From contig CAVTFT010000007.1 of the NCBI GenBank assembly GCA_963734085.1, positions 310,001 to 374,000 on the forward strand: a DNA stretch of 64,000 bases, read 5' to 3'. This stretch comes from CAIWHR01 sp963734085 (GTDB lineage Bacteria > Pseudomonadota > Gammaproteobacteria > Burkholderiales > Casimicrobiaceae). Shown here one piece after another: positions 1-11,957 of the stretch. The translations under genes and the position numbers were made by a program. Position 1 is the stretch's first letter, and the number at the start of each line of letters is the position of its first letter. The notes under the pieces are model-generated. The model did no database searches, was not told where the DNA came from, and saw only the letters and a program-made list of their open reading frames with translations.

Positions 1-1
1 C

Positions 2-379
2 GACGCCGGCGACAAGGAAGCGCTGCTGCTCTCGATCGTCGGCGACAAGCTCGACTCGATGGGACGCAATTTCATGCGCGTGCTGATCGAGGCCGATCGT
101 ATCGCCGTCCTGCCGCAGATCGCGGTGCTGTTCGACAACCTGAAGGACGCCGCCGAAGGCCAGGCGAAAGCCCGGATCGACAGCGCGTTCCCGTTGTCCG
201 ACGCGCAGCTCGCCGAGCTTACGGCGGGACTGGAAAAGCGCTTCGGCAAGAAGATCGACGCGACGGTCAACGTCGATCCGTCATTGATCGGCGGCGCGCG
301 GATCACCGTCGGCGACACCGTGATCGATGGCACCGTGACGTCGCAGCTTGCGGTGATGGCGACCCGCTTGCGGGCCTGA
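2..379 (+). CDS. atpH: ATP synthase F1 delta subunit, C-terminal part
   Basis: This is the last 125 codons of the delta (OSCP-like) subunit, which joins the F1 head to the peripheral stalk of the membrane ATP synthase. The frame is open to the left edge, so the N-terminal domain lies outside the window. The family's conserved C-terminal segment is visible near the end (GGARITVGDTVIDGTV). A 57-bp gap separates it from atpA on the same strand, as expected inside an atp operon. The identification rests on both the C-terminal motif and the following atpA-atpG-atpD-atpC order. Confidence 0.95.
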   Translation, partial: DAGDKEALLLSIVGDKLDSMGRNFMRVLIEADRIAVLPQIAVLFDNLKDAAEGQAKARIDSAFPLSDAQLAELTAGLEKRFGKKIDATVNVDPSLIGGARITVGDTVIDGTVTSQLAVMATRLRA

Positions 380-436
380 TTTGACAACTATCGTGACACC
401 GGCCGCACGCGAGAGCCGGCGCGACGCGAGGACACC

Positions 437-1978
<1,542 letters not shown>

Positions 1979-2015
1979 TCACCGCGACAGCGACGAGCGC
2001 ACAACGAAGGGCGAC

Positions 2016-2906
2016 ATGGCCGGCTCGAAGGAAATCCGCACCAAGATCAAGAGCGTGCAGAGCACGCGCAAGATCACCAAGGCGATGGAGATGGTCGCGG
2101 CGTCGAAGATGAAGAAGGCGCAGGACCGGATGCGCGCCTCGCGCCCGTACGTCGTGCGCGCGCTGCAGATCGCGATGCACGTCGCCAAGGCGAATACCGA
2201 ATACAAGCATCCGTTCCTCGCCGTGCGCGATAACGTCCGCCGCGTCGGCGCCATCGTAGTGACGACCGACAAGGGACTGTGCGGCGGCCTCAACACCAAC
2301 GTGCTGCGGCTGGTGCTGAACCAGCACAAGGAGTGGCGGGCGAAGGGCATCGACGTCGACTATTGCGCGATCGGCGCCAAGGGCCTCGGCTTCCTCGCGC
2401 GGCTCGGCGCGAACGTCGTCTCGCAGGCGGTGGGCCTCGGCGACCGTCCGCACGTCGACCGCCTGGTCGGCCCGGTGAAGGTGCTGGGTGACAAGTACGT
2501 CGCCGGCGAGATCGACGAGGTGCACATCTTTTCGACGCTGTTCATCAACACGATGAAGCAGGAGGCGCGGCACGCGCGGATGCTGCCGATTCCGGAGCAG
2601 TTCCGCACGCCGACCGGCGAGGTGTTCAAGGCCGAGGTCGGAGAGCGTTCCTGGGACTACCTCTATGAGCCCGACGCGCGGGAGTTGCTCGACGGCGTCC
2701 TGCGCCGCTACGTCGAGGCCTTGGTCTACCAGATGGTCAACGAGAACATGGCCTCCGAGCAGTCGGCGCGGATGGTGGCGATGAAGGCCGCATCCGACAA
2801 TGCGGGCACGATCATCGACGAACTGCAGTTGATCTACAACAAGACGCGGCAGGCGGCGATCACCAAGGAACTGGCCGAGATCGTCGGCGGCGCGGCGGCA
2901 GTATGA
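2016..2906 (+). CDS. atpG: ATP synthase F1 gamma subunit
   Basis: This is the central rotor shaft of F1, a coiled coil that turns inside the alpha/beta hexamer. It has 296 aa, slightly longer than the usual 286-290. The N terminus has the conserved KEIRTKIKSVQSTRKITKAM helix, and the C-terminal helix (MKAASDNAGTIIDELQLIYN) is intact. The segment TDKGLCGGLNTN, typical of bacterial gamma subunits, is present. The ATG at 2016 is preceded by gaagggcgac. It lies between atpA and atpD in the operon. Confidence 0.97.
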   Translation: MAGSKEIRTKIKSVQSTRKITKAMEMVAASKMKKAQDRMRASRPYVVRALQIAMHVAKANTEYKHPFLAVRDNVRRVGAIVVTTDKGLCGGLNTNVLRLVLNQHKEWRAKGIDVDYCAIGAKGLGFLARLGANVVSQAVGLGDRPHVDRLVGPVKVLGDKYVAGEIDEVHIFSTLFINTMKQEARHARMLPIPEQFRTPTGEVFKAEVGERSWDYLYEPDARELLDGVLRRYVEALVYQMVNENMASEQSARMVAMKAASDNAGTIIDELQLIYNKTRQAAITKELAEIVGGAAAV

Positions 2907-3022
2907 CGCGCGCGGGAAGATCGGGCGAGACTAATGCGAGCGCAGCGAACGTTATGACGAGACCAAATCTTCCAGGCGCGCGCAGTGAACCGAATCTGCA
3001 ATATGAACCCAAGGGTAACGCC

Positions 3023-4402
<1,380 letters not shown>

Positions 4403-4623
4403 GATGCGACGCGCGATTGTTCGAACAGCTCGACATGCCAGGCGTGAGCGCCGACGTGCAGGTTCGTTGGAGCGTCGTTGCGGCAGCGCGGCGCGCTTCG
4501 ATGGGAGTGTGCGCCGACGCTCAACTCTCCCGCACGTCGTACGGTACCGATGCGCTTCGTCCATGCACTGCTCTACCGCGGTCGGCGGCCCTGGTTCGGC
4601 TGCCACTGCCAACCGCCAACCGC

Positions 4624-4651
4624 ACAACTGACAACTGACAACTGACAACTG
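4624..4651 (+). repeat. Four tandem copies of the heptamer ACAACTG
   Basis: Four perfect copies of ACAACTG run directly up to the atpC start codon, in a 251-bp atpD-atpC gap with no convincing gene. Related heptamers (caaccgccaaccg) precede it, so the array may be part of a longer degenerate tract. It occupies the place where an atpC ribosome-binding site would be expected. Heptanucleotide tandem repeats of this kind are best known from cyanobacterial intergenic DNA; its presence here is an observation without assigned function. Confidence 0.9.
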
Positions 4652-4653
4652 AA

Positions 4654-5076
4654 ATGACCCCCACCATCCACGTCGACGTCGTCAGCGCCGAAGAACAGAT
4701 CTTCTCGGGCGAAGCGGAGTTCGTCGTGCTGCCCGGCGTCATGGGCGAGCTCGGCATCTATCCGCGCCACACGCCGCTGCTCACGCAGATCAAGCCCGGC
4801 GCCGTGCGGATCAGGCTGCCGGGCCAGACGGTTGACGAGCTCGTGTTCGTCCAGGGCGGCTTCCTCGAAGTGCAGCCGCACGTCGTTACCGTGCTCGCTG
4901 ACACCGCGATCCGGGCGAAGGACCTGGACGAAGTCGCCGCGATGGAAGCGAAAAAGGCCGCCGAGGAAGCGATGCAGAACAAGACCTCGCGCGAGGAAAT
5001 CGCGCAGGCTGAAGGCGAGCTCGCTATCGCCTTGGCGCAGCTCGAGGCGATCCGCAAGATGCGGCACCGCGCCTAA
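4654..5076 (+). CDS. atpC: ATP synthase F1 epsilon subunit
   Basis: This is the regulatory epsilon subunit at the foot of the central stalk; it couples rotation to Fo and can inhibit ATP hydrolysis. At 140 aa it has the family length. The N-terminal beta-sandwich is recognisable (IHVDVVSAEEQIFSGEAEFV, then GELGIYPRHTPLLTQIKPG), and a C-terminal helical hairpin of about 45 residues follows. The gene ends the operon. The ATG sits immediately after a run of ACAACTG repeats with no clear Shine-Dalgarno sequence, which is unusual for a highly expressed operon. Confidence 0.96.
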   Translation: MTPTIHVDVVSAEEQIFSGEAEFVVLPGVMGELGIYPRHTPLLTQIKPGAVRIRLPGQTVDELVFVQGGFLEVQPHVVTVLADTAIRAKDLDEVAAMEAKKAAEEAMQNKTSREEIAQAEGELAIALAQLEAIRKMRHRA

Positions 5077-5085
5077 GTGGGCACT

Positions 5086-5107
5086 CGCTCCTTCGCCAGA
5101 GGGAGCG
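5086..5107 (+). terminator. Hairpin after the atp operon, possible terminator
   Basis: An inverted repeat CGCTCC / GGAGCG with a 10-nt spacer lies just after the atpC stop. No T-run follows, so it would be at best a weak or Rho-assisted terminator. A second short inverted repeat (ggcca / tggcc) follows near 5117-5134. Confidence 0.3.
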
Positions 5108-5212
5108 CCTTGTGGGGCCATGGCAAAGTGGCCGACCCTTGCGTTCGGCCAATGTCCGATGCCGCGAATCTGCTAGCATGTTGCATTGCAGCATCCCGCT
5201 GCGTGAGACCCC

Positions 5213-7555
5213 ATGACCGACCTCAACACCACGATTGATCGTGCGACCCAGATTTCCCGCGGCGTCGCCAATACGCTCGATCGGCGTATGCGCTCCGCGA
5301 TCGAGCGCTATACCGGCCGCCTGCAAAAGGCCGGCACCCGATATCTCGCCGCTTCGTCGACGCCGAAAACGCCCCTCGACCTGTGGCAGGACGCGTGGGC
5401 ATTCGGGATCGACAGCGTCCAGCGCTCGGTGCTTTTCTGGGACACGCTGCGCGAGCGCGGCAACAACTACCTCGCGCACGAGGCGGCCGGCAAGCCGCCG
5501 CTCCTTCACTACGAATGGGAGACGCTCGCCGACGCGCGATCGTTCGAGCGGCCCGTCAATTACGCCCTGGTGCGGATCGTTCCACCCAACGGCATTCGCG
5601 TCGACGACGCGCTGCGCCCGTTCGTGATCATCGATCCGCGCGCCGGACATGGACCGGGGATCGGCGGCTTCAAGGAGGATTCGGAGGTCGGCGTCGCGCT
5701 GAAGGCGGGGCATCCCGTCTATTTCGTGATCTTCTTTCCGGACCCCGAGCCGGGGCAGACGCTTGCGGACGTCGTCGACGCCGAGGCCGAGTTCGTCCGG
5801 ATCGTCGCGGCGCGGCACCCTGAGAGCCCGAAGCCGGTGCTGGTCGGCAACTGCCAGGGCGGCTGGGCCGTGATGATGCTCGCCGCCTCGCGCCCCGATA
5901 TCGCCGGCCCGTGCGTGATCAACGGCGCGCCGATGTCGTACTGGGCGGGCAACGACGCCGAGAATCCGCTGCGCTACTACGGCGGCCTGTTCGGCGGCGC
6001 GTGGATCAATCTGTTCGCCGGCGATCTCGGCGGCGGCAAGTTCGACGGCGCGCATCTCGTCGCCAATTTCGAGAACCTCAACCCGGCCAATACGCTCTGG
6101 GAGAAGTACCACCACCTGTACGAGAACATCGACGACGAAGCGTCGCGCTTCCTGGAGTTCGAGCGCTGGTGGGGCGGGTTCTATCTGTTCAACGATGCGG
6201 AAATCCGCTGGATCGTCAACAACCTTTTCGTCGGCAACAAGCTCTCCGCCGGCGACGCGCGGCTGGGGCCGGGCCGCTTCTTCGATCTGAAGTCGATCAA
6301 GTCGCCGATCATCGTGTTCGCGTCGATGGGCGACAACATCACGCCGCCGCAGCAAGCGTTCAACTGGATCGGCGATCTTTATTCGTCGACGGACGAGATC
6401 AAGGCGGCGGGGCAGACGATTGTCGGGCTGCTGCACGAGGACATCGGGCACCTCGGGATATTCGTGTCCGGCGCCGTCGCGAAAAAGGAGCACGCGCAGA
6501 TCGTCGAGCTCCTGAAGCAGATCCAGCAGCTTCCGCCCGGGCTCTACGCCATGGACATCAAGGAGCGGCCGGGACGAGGCGGCGCCGTCGCCTACGACGT
6601 CACGATCGTCGAGCGCACGCTCGAGGATTTGCGCAAGATGCAGAAATACGATCGCGTCGACGAAAAGCCGTTCGAGGCGGTCGCTGCGCTGTCCGAGCTC
6701 ACCGAACGCGCCTATGAGCTGCTCGCGCGCCCGCTCGTGCGACAACTGTCGCCCGAGTGGCTCGCCAAGCTGCGGCGCGAGTTTCATCCGCTGCGCGTCC
6801 AGCGCTGGGCGATCTCCGATCGCAATTCGCTCTTCGGCGCGCTGCCGTACGCGGCATCGGCCGTGCGGGCGGGGCGGCGCCCGCGGCGTGCGGACAACGT
6901 GCTGAACGGCGTCGAGCACACGGCGTCGGAGTGCGTGAGCGCAGCGCTCGATCTCTACCGCGACCTGCGCGACGCCGCTGCCGAGGCGGCGTTCTTCCAG
7001 GTCTACGGCAACCTGCTCTCGCTCAACGTCGCCGACCAGCAGCGCGTGATCCGCCGCGCGACCCGCTTCGACCCGCGTTCGGTTCCTGCGGTACGACAGG
7101 TGCTCGATACGATCGAGCAGGGAAGCGCCGCCGAGGGTTTCGTCCGCATCGGCCTGCTGATGGCGAAGGCGGGCGGCGGCAAGCGCAAGCTCGCGCAGAT
7201 GGAGCGCGTGCGCGAGCTGGTCGCCCCGGCGCACGTTCTGGACCGCGTGAGCGAAGACGAATTTCGCCGCTTGATGCACGAGGAGACGATCGTCGTCGAG
7301 TTCGAGCCCGTACAGGCGAAACGCGCGCTGCCGAAGCTCCTGCGCAGCGCCGCCGACCGCCGGCACGCGCACGCGCTGCTCGACGTGATGCTCTCGCACT
7401 TCCGGCTGGACGAGCGCCAGCGGGCGCTCTCCGCCGAGCTGAAGACGCTATTGCCGCTGCCAGCGGGCATGGCGGCCGCCGCGGAGAAGCCGGCCGTACG
7501 GAAGAATGGCGCGCGAGCGCGCAAGACGGAAAGGCGCGTCGCGGCGCGAACCTGA
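5213..7555 (+). CDS. DUF3141 protein, PHA-synthase-like alpha/beta hydrolase
   Basis: This 780-aa protein matches the DUF3141 family, which is related to class I/III poly(3-hydroxyalkanoate) synthases. An alpha/beta-hydrolase region spans roughly residues 95-440. The nucleophile elbow is GNCQGGW with Cys214, the cysteine-type lipase box of PhaC enzymes. A candidate acidic residue lies in ASMGDNITPP and a candidate His in LHEDIGHLG. The C-terminal 330 residues are helical, Ala/Arg/Glu-rich and of unknown role. There is no signal peptide or clear membrane segment. It is followed after 26 bp by a MaoC/phosphotransacetylase fusion, so a joint role in hydroxyacyl-CoA or short-chain acyl metabolism is plausible. 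True polymerase activity is not shown by the sequence. Confidence 0.85.
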   Translation: MTDLNTTIDRATQISRGVANTLDRRMRSAIERYTGRLQKAGTRYLAASSTPKTPLDLWQDAWAFGIDSVQRSVLFWDTLRERGNNYLAHEAAGKPPLLHYEWETLADARSFERPVNYALVRIVPPNGIRVDDALRPFVIIDPRAGHGPGIGGFKEDSEVGVALKAGHPVYFVIFFPDPEPGQTLADVVDAEAEFVRIVAARHPESPKPVLVGNCQGGWAVMMLAASRPDIAGPCVINGAPMSYWAGNDAENPLRYYGGLFGGAWINLFAGDLGGGKFDGAHLVANFENLNPANTLWEKYHHLYENIDDEASRFLEFERWWGGFYLFNDAEIRWIVNNLFVGNKLSAGDARLGPGRFFDLKSIKSPIIVFASMGDNITPPQQAFNWIGDLYSSTDEIKAAGQTIVGLLHEDIGHLGIFVSGAVAKKEHAQIVELLKQIQQLPPGLYAMDIKERPGRGGAVAYDVTIVERTLEDLRKMQKYDRVDEKPFEAVAALSELTERAYELLARPLVRQLSPEWLAKLRREFHPLRVQRWAISDRNSLFGALPYAASAVRAGRRPRRADNVLNGVEHTASECVSAALDLYRDLRDAAAEAAFFQVYGNLLSLNVADQQRVIRRATRFDPRSVPAVRQVLDTIEQGSAAEGFVRIGLLMAKAGGGKRKLAQMERVRELVAPAHVLDRVSEDEFRRLMHEETIVVEFEPVQAKRALPKLLRSAADRRHAHALLDVMLSHFRLDERQRALSAELKTLLPLPAGMAAAAEKPAVRKNGARARKTERRVAART

Positions 7556-7581
7556 CGGCGCGCGGCGAAGCGGATCGGAAC

Positions 7582-8970
7582 ATGCGCGATTTCACCAACC
7601 GCACGTTCGACGAGATCGCGGTGGGCGCCACCGAGACGATCTCCCGCACACTGACGGCCACCGATGTCGAAGCGCTCGCGCTCGCGGCCGGCGACGTCGA
7701 AGGCTTTCATATCCAAGGTGGAACGGCCGACGAGCGCATTTGCGCCCAGGGTGCGGCCGCGGTCGCGCTGGTCGCGGGTCTGTTGAACCGCCGTCTCCCC
7801 GGCCCGGGCAGCGCCATCGTCGGCACGCGCCTCCACTACGCGGGCGCATGCCACGTCGGCGACACGCTGACCGCGACAGTGACGGCGAAGGCGCGGCACC
7901 CGCAGGAGCACCGGATCGATTTCGACTGTCGCTGCACGAACCAGAACGGCGACGTGCTGGTCGAGGGCGTGGCGACGGTCGCGGCGCCGACCGAGCGGAT
8001 TGCCTACAACGATGTGGCAACGCCGGAGCTGATCCTGCGGCGCAACGATGCGTTCGCGCGGCTCTTGAAGCGCTGTGAGAGCCTGCCCGCGGTCACCTGC
8101 GCCGTCATCCACCCGTGCGATCGCGATTCGCTCGCCGGGCCGATCGAGGCGGCGAAGCGCGACCTGATCGTGCCGGTGTTGGTCGGCCCGGAAGCGAAGA
8201 TCCGCGCCGTCGCCCGCGCCGAAGGGATCGACGTCTCGCCCTACCAGATCGTTGCCGTCGAGCACAGCCACGCCGCGGCGGAAAAGGGCGTCGAACTGGC
8301 GCGCGCCGGCCACGTCGACGCACTGATGAAAGGGAGCCTCCACACCGACGAACTCATGGCCGCCGTCGTGCCGTCGACGACGGGCCTGCGCACGGCGCGG
8401 CGGATCTCGCACGTGTTCGTGATGGACGTGCCGGCATATCCCCGCCTGCTGCTCGTCACCGACGCCGCGATCAACCTGTACCCGACGCTCGAGGACAAGG
8501 TCGACATCTGCCAGAACGCGATCGACCTCGCGCACATCCTCGGAATCGCCAAACCGAAAGTCGCGATCCTGTCCGCGGTCGAGACGATCAATCCGAAGAT
8601 TCCCGGGACGCTCGACGCTGCCGCGCTGTGCAAGATGGCCGACCGCGGCCAGATCACCGGGGGCCTGCTCGACGGCCCGCTCGCGTTCGACAACGCGATC
8701 TCGGTCGCGGCGGCGCGCACGAAAAGGATCGACTCGCCGGTCGCCGGGCAGGCGGACATCCTGCTCGTGCCCGACCTCGAAGCCGGCAACATGATGGTGA
8801 AGCAGCTTCAGTATCTCGCCGGCGCGGATTCGGCGGGGATCGTCTGCGGAACGCGCGTCCCGATCGTGCTCACGTCGCGCGCCGACAACGTGCGCGCGCG
8901 GCTCGCGTCGACCGCCGTGCTGAAATTGGTCGCGCACGAGCGGCGCGGACGGCTCCTGCCGAAGGCTTGA
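7582..8970 (+). CDS. Bifunctional enoyl-CoA hydratase / phosphate acyltransferase
   Basis: This 462-aa protein fuses a MaoC-like hot-dog domain (about residues 1-150, beginning RDFTNRTFDEIAVGATETIS) to a phosphate acetyl/butyryltransferase domain (about 165-462, with DALMKGSLHTDELM and the C-terminal IVLTSRADN). The architecture is known in proteobacteria and is usually annotated with both names. The predicted reactions are hydration of an enoyl-CoA and exchange of acyl-CoA with acyl phosphate. The frame is open further upstream, but the ATG at 7582 gives the conserved N terminus and lies 26 bp after the DUF3141 gene. The MaoC part may be regulatory or inactive; this cannot be decided here. 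Confidence 0.88.
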   Translation: MRDFTNRTFDEIAVGATETISRTLTATDVEALALAAGDVEGFHIQGGTADERICAQGAAAVALVAGLLNRRLPGPGSAIVGTRLHYAGACHVGDTLTATVTAKARHPQEHRIDFDCRCTNQNGDVLVEGVATVAAPTERIAYNDVATPELILRRNDAFARLLKRCESLPAVTCAVIHPCDRDSLAGPIEAAKRDLIVPVLVGPEAKIRAVARAEGIDVSPYQIVAVEHSHAAAEKGVELARAGHVDALMKGSLHTDELMAAVVPSTTGLRTARRISHVFVMDVPAYPRLLLVTDAAINLYPTLEDKVDICQNAIDLAHILGIAKPKVAILSAVETINPKIPGTLDAAALCKMADRGQITGGLLDGPLAFDNAISVAAARTKRIDSPVAGQADILLVPDLEAGNMMVKQLQYLAGADSAGIVCGTRVPIVLTSRADNVRARLASTAVLKLVAHERRGRLLPKA

Positions 8971-9029
8971 ACATGCTTGTCGTCCTCGCGGCGGCGGGGA
9001 CCTGGCGTCGTTGGTGGAAGAGACGCTGG

Positions 9030-9049
9030 ATTCCCGCCTGCGCGGGAAT
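9030..9049. repeat. Extragenic palindrome ATTCCCGC-CTGC-GCGGGAAT
   Basis: A perfect 8-bp inverted repeat with a 4-nt loop lies in the 85-bp gap between two converging genes. It matches the common proteobacterial interspersed palindrome (ttcccgcctgcgcgggaatga). Its position suggests it also works as a bidirectional transcription barrier. It has no T-run. Confidence 0.75.
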
Positions 9050-9055
9050 GACGAC

Positions 9056-10273
9056 CTACGCCGCCCTTCTCCCCGCCCCCGCAGCGAGCTGCTGCTCGGC
9101 GAGCGTGACCCAGTAGCTCGCGCCGATCGCGAGCGCGTCGTCGTTGAAGTCGTAGTGCGGGTTGTGGACGTTCGGCGTGTCGGCGCCGCGGCCGGCGCCG
9201 AGCCACACGTAGCAGCCGGGCTTCGCCTGGAGCATGAATGCGAAGTCTTCGCTCCCCATGTTCGGCGTCGGGTCGGTGTCGACGTTGCCGGCGCCGACCA
9301 CCGCCGCTGCCGCCGCAATCGCGTGCCTGGTTTCGGTCTCGTCGTTCACCGTCGCCGGATAGCGGCGTTCATAGCGAACGGTTGCCGTCATCTCGAACAT
9401 CGTGGCGATCCCCGCCACGATCGTGCGCATCCGCTGCTCGATCAGGTCAGAGACCTCGGACTTGAACGTGCGGACCGTGCCGCGCAATACGATCTCCTGG
9501 GGGATCACGTTCCACGTGTCGCCGCCGTGCACCTGCGTGATGCTGACCACGCCCGCTTCGAGCGGGTGCAGGTTGCGCGAGACGATCGTCTGCAGCGCGT
9601 GAATCGCGTGCGCGACGAACAGCATCGGGTCCTTCCCCGTGTAGGCCATCGCCGCATGCGCGCCTTTGCCGGTCGCGACGATCTCGAAGATGTCGAACGC
9701 GCCCATCAGCGGTCCCGCGCGCATCGCGAACGTCCCGAACGGCTTCTGCGGCCAGTTGTGCATCCCGTAGACGGCGCGCATCGGGAAACGCTCGAACAGC
9801 CCCTCCTCGACCATCACGCGGCCGCCGCCCTCGTTTTCCTCGGCCGGCTGGAAGATGAAATACGCGGTGCCGTCGAAGTTCTTGCGGCGCGCCAGCGCGG
9901 CGGCGGCGCCGAGCAGCATCGCCGTATGGCCGTCGTGGCCGCATGCGTGCATCTTGCCGGCAATCTTGGAGGCGTGCGTGGCGCCGGATTTTTCCTGGAT
10001 GTGCAGCGCGTCGAGATCGGCGCGCAGGCCGATAGCGGACCGTTCCGCCGCGTCGCCGCGGCCGCTCCGCAGCACGCCGACGACGCCGGTCTTCGCGATC
10101 CCCGCGTGCACTTCGAGCCCGAACGATTTGAGCTTGTCGGCAACGAACGCGGAGGTCGCCGTTTCCTCGAACGCCGTCTCCGGATGTGCGTGGATATGGT
10201 GGCGCCACGCTTTCATCTCGGGGACGAGCGCGGCGACTTCGGGGGCAATTTTCACGAGCGGTCGCTCCAGCAT
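9056..10273 (-). CDS. M20 family metallo-amidohydrolase (hippurate hydrolase-like)
   Basis: This is a cytoplasmic metal-dependent amidohydrolase of the M20D / HipO-AbgB type, cleaving N-acyl amino acids or similar amides; the substrate is not predictable. It has 405 aa. Metal-site motifs are visible: MHACGHDGHTAML (Cys111, His113) and QPAEEN (Glu145, Glu146), with RRDIHAHPE-like WRHHIHAHPETAFEE near the N terminus. The ATG at 10273 puts that motif about 25 residues in, as is usual. An in-frame ATG at 10327 is possible but adds an atypical extension. It is transcribed divergently from glpD. Confidence 0.9.
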   Translation of the reverse strand: MLERPLVKIAPEVAALVPEMKAWRHHIHAHPETAFEETATSAFVADKLKSFGLEVHAGIAKTGVVGVLRSGRGDAAERSAIGLRADLDALHIQEKSGATHASKIAGKMHACGHDGHTAMLLGAAAALARRKNFDGTAYFIFQPAEENEGGGRVMVEEGLFERFPMRAVYGMHNWPQKPFGTFAMRAGPLMGAFDIFEIVATGKGAHAAMAYTGKDPMLFVAHAIHALQTIVSRNLHPLEAGVVSITQVHGGDTWNVIPQEIVLRGTVRTFKSEVSDLIEQRMRTIVAGIATMFEMTATVRYERRYPATVNDETETRHAIAAAAAVVGAGNVDTDPTPNMGSEDFAFMLQAKPGCYVWLGAGRGADTPNVHNPHYDFNDDALAIGASYWVTLAEQQLAAGAGRRAA

Positions 10274-10401
10274 CTTGCAAGGTTGCGCGGGCCGATTTTC
10301 GGCGTTATGTTGATTCAAGCTTAACATCCTCGCCGATGCGGTGGTGACCCCGCGACACCGTAGGCTAGAATTGCATCTGCTGCTGCCGTTCCATCTCCTC
10401 A

Positions 10402-11919
10402 ATGGCAAACAACAACGCGAACGTCTACGACCTCGCGGTCGTCGGTGCGGGCATCAACGGCGCGGGAATCGCCCGCGACGCCGCCGGCCGCGGCCTCAAG
10501 GTGCTGGTCGTCGAACAGGACGACATCTCGGCGGCCACATCGCAGTGGAGCACGAAGCTGATCCACGGCGGTCTGCGCTACCTCGAGTACTACGAGTTCA
10601 GGCTCGTCCGCGAGTCGCTCTCCGAGCGCGAGGTCGTGCTGCATCAGGCGCCGCATCTCGCGCAACCGCTTTCGTTCGTGCTGCCGCACGAGCCGCACCT
10701 GCGTCCCGCGTGGATGATTCGCGCGGGCCTCTTCATGTACGACCACCTGTCGCCGCGGGTCACGCTGCCCGGCTCGTTCGGCGTCGACCTGCAGGCGTCG
10801 AAATGGGGCGCCGGGTTGAAGCACAGTTTCCACAGGGGGTTCGTCTACGCCGACGCGCGCGTCGACGACGCGCGGCTCGTGCTGGCCAACGAAATGGCCG
10901 CGCGCGAGCTGGGCGCGGACATCCGCGTACGCACGAAGCTCACCGGCGCGCGGCGCGAGGGCGACCACTGGCGCGCGACGCTCGCCGCCACCAGCGGTGC
11001 GACGACCGAGGTCACGGCACGCGCGATCGCCAACGTCGCCGGACCTTGGGTCAAGGTCATGCGCGACTCGCTCGCCGCAACGCCGTCCAAGGAAAACGTC
11101 CGCCACGTGAAGGGCAGTCACATCGTCGTCCCGCGCGTGCACGCGGAGGGCCACGCCTACATCCTGCAGAACAAGGACAATCGCATCGTCTTCGTGATCC
11201 CGTTCGAAGAGCGCTACTCGCTGATCGGCACGACCGACGTGCCCGTCACCGAGTTCGAGCATCCCGAGATCTCCGCGGGCGAGATCGACTATCTGCTGCA
11301 GCTCGCCAATACGTATCTCGAACAACCCTTGAGCCGTGCCGACGTCGTGTGGACGTTTTCCGGCATCCGGCCGCTCTACGACGACGGGCAGAGCGACCCT
11401 TCGGCGATCACGCGCGACTACGTGCTGAAGCTCGATGCCGGCGACGCCGGTGCGCCGCTCTTGTCGGTCTACGGCGGCAAGATCACGACCTATCGAAAGC
11501 TCGCCGAACACGTGCTGGCCGAATTGCAGCCTTACCTGCCGCCGATGAAGCCGGCGTGGACGCATGACGTCGTGCTGCCGGGAGGCGATCTGCCGCCGGG
11601 CGGGATCGGGCCCTGGATCGTCGAGATGGAGGGCCGCTATCCGGGGCTCCCCGCCGATGTGGTGCGCGGCATCGCGCGCCGGCATGGCTCGCTCGCGCCG
11701 AAAGTGATCGGCGACGCGAGGGTGGCGGCCGATCTCGGAACGCAATTCGGCAACGGCCTGACCGCGCGCGAAGTCGAATGGTTCGTCCGCGAGGAGTGGG
11801 CGCGCACGACGGACGACGTCCTCTGGCGGCGGACGAAGTGCGGGCTCGGCCTGTCGGCGGAAGCGCGCGCGGGTGTGGCCGCCTGCGTCGCGCTCGCCGT
11901 CGCCGCGAACCCGGCGTGA
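10402..11919 (+). CDS. glpD: Aerobic glycerol-3-phosphate dehydrogenase
   Basis: This FAD-dependent, membrane-associated enzyme oxidises sn-glycerol 3-phosphate to dihydroxyacetone phosphate and passes electrons to quinone. It has 505 aa. The N-terminal FAD-binding motif is VVGAGINGAGIARDAAGRGL, followed by the family signature STKLIHGGLRYLEYYEF. The C-terminal helical domain of GlpD proteins is present. Its stop codon overlaps a possible GTG start of the next gene. No glpK or glpR is in view. Confidence 0.95.
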   Translation: MANNNANVYDLAVVGAGINGAGIARDAAGRGLKVLVVEQDDISAATSQWSTKLIHGGLRYLEYYEFRLVRESLSEREVVLHQAPHLAQPLSFVLPHEPHLRPAWMIRAGLFMYDHLSPRVTLPGSFGVDLQASKWGAGLKHSFHRGFVYADARVDDARLVLANEMAARELGADIRVRTKLTGARREGDHWRATLAATSGATTEVTARAIANVAGPWVKVMRDSLAATPSKENVRHVKGSHIVVPRVHAEGHAYILQNKDNRIVFVIPFEERYSLIGTTDVPVTEFEHPEISAGEIDYLLQLANTYLEQPLSRADVVWTFSGIRPLYDDGQSDPSAITRDYVLKLDAGDAGAPLLSVYGGKITTYRKLAEHVLAELQPYLPPMKPAWTHDVVLPGGDLPPGGIGPWIVEMEGRYPGLPADVVRGIARRHGSLAPKVIGDARVAADLGTQFGNGLTAREVEWFVREEWARTTDDVLWRRTKCGLGLSAEARAGVAACVALAVAANPA

Positions 11920-11957
11920 TTCGGGCCGCGTCGCCGTCGCTGCGTCCGCTCGCCGCG

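Noticed and set aside
5024..7399. 791-codon open frame on the minus strand, antisense to the DUF3141 gene
   Set aside because: Arg/Asp/His-rich translation with no family features; it is the usual antisense shadow of a GC-rich gene.
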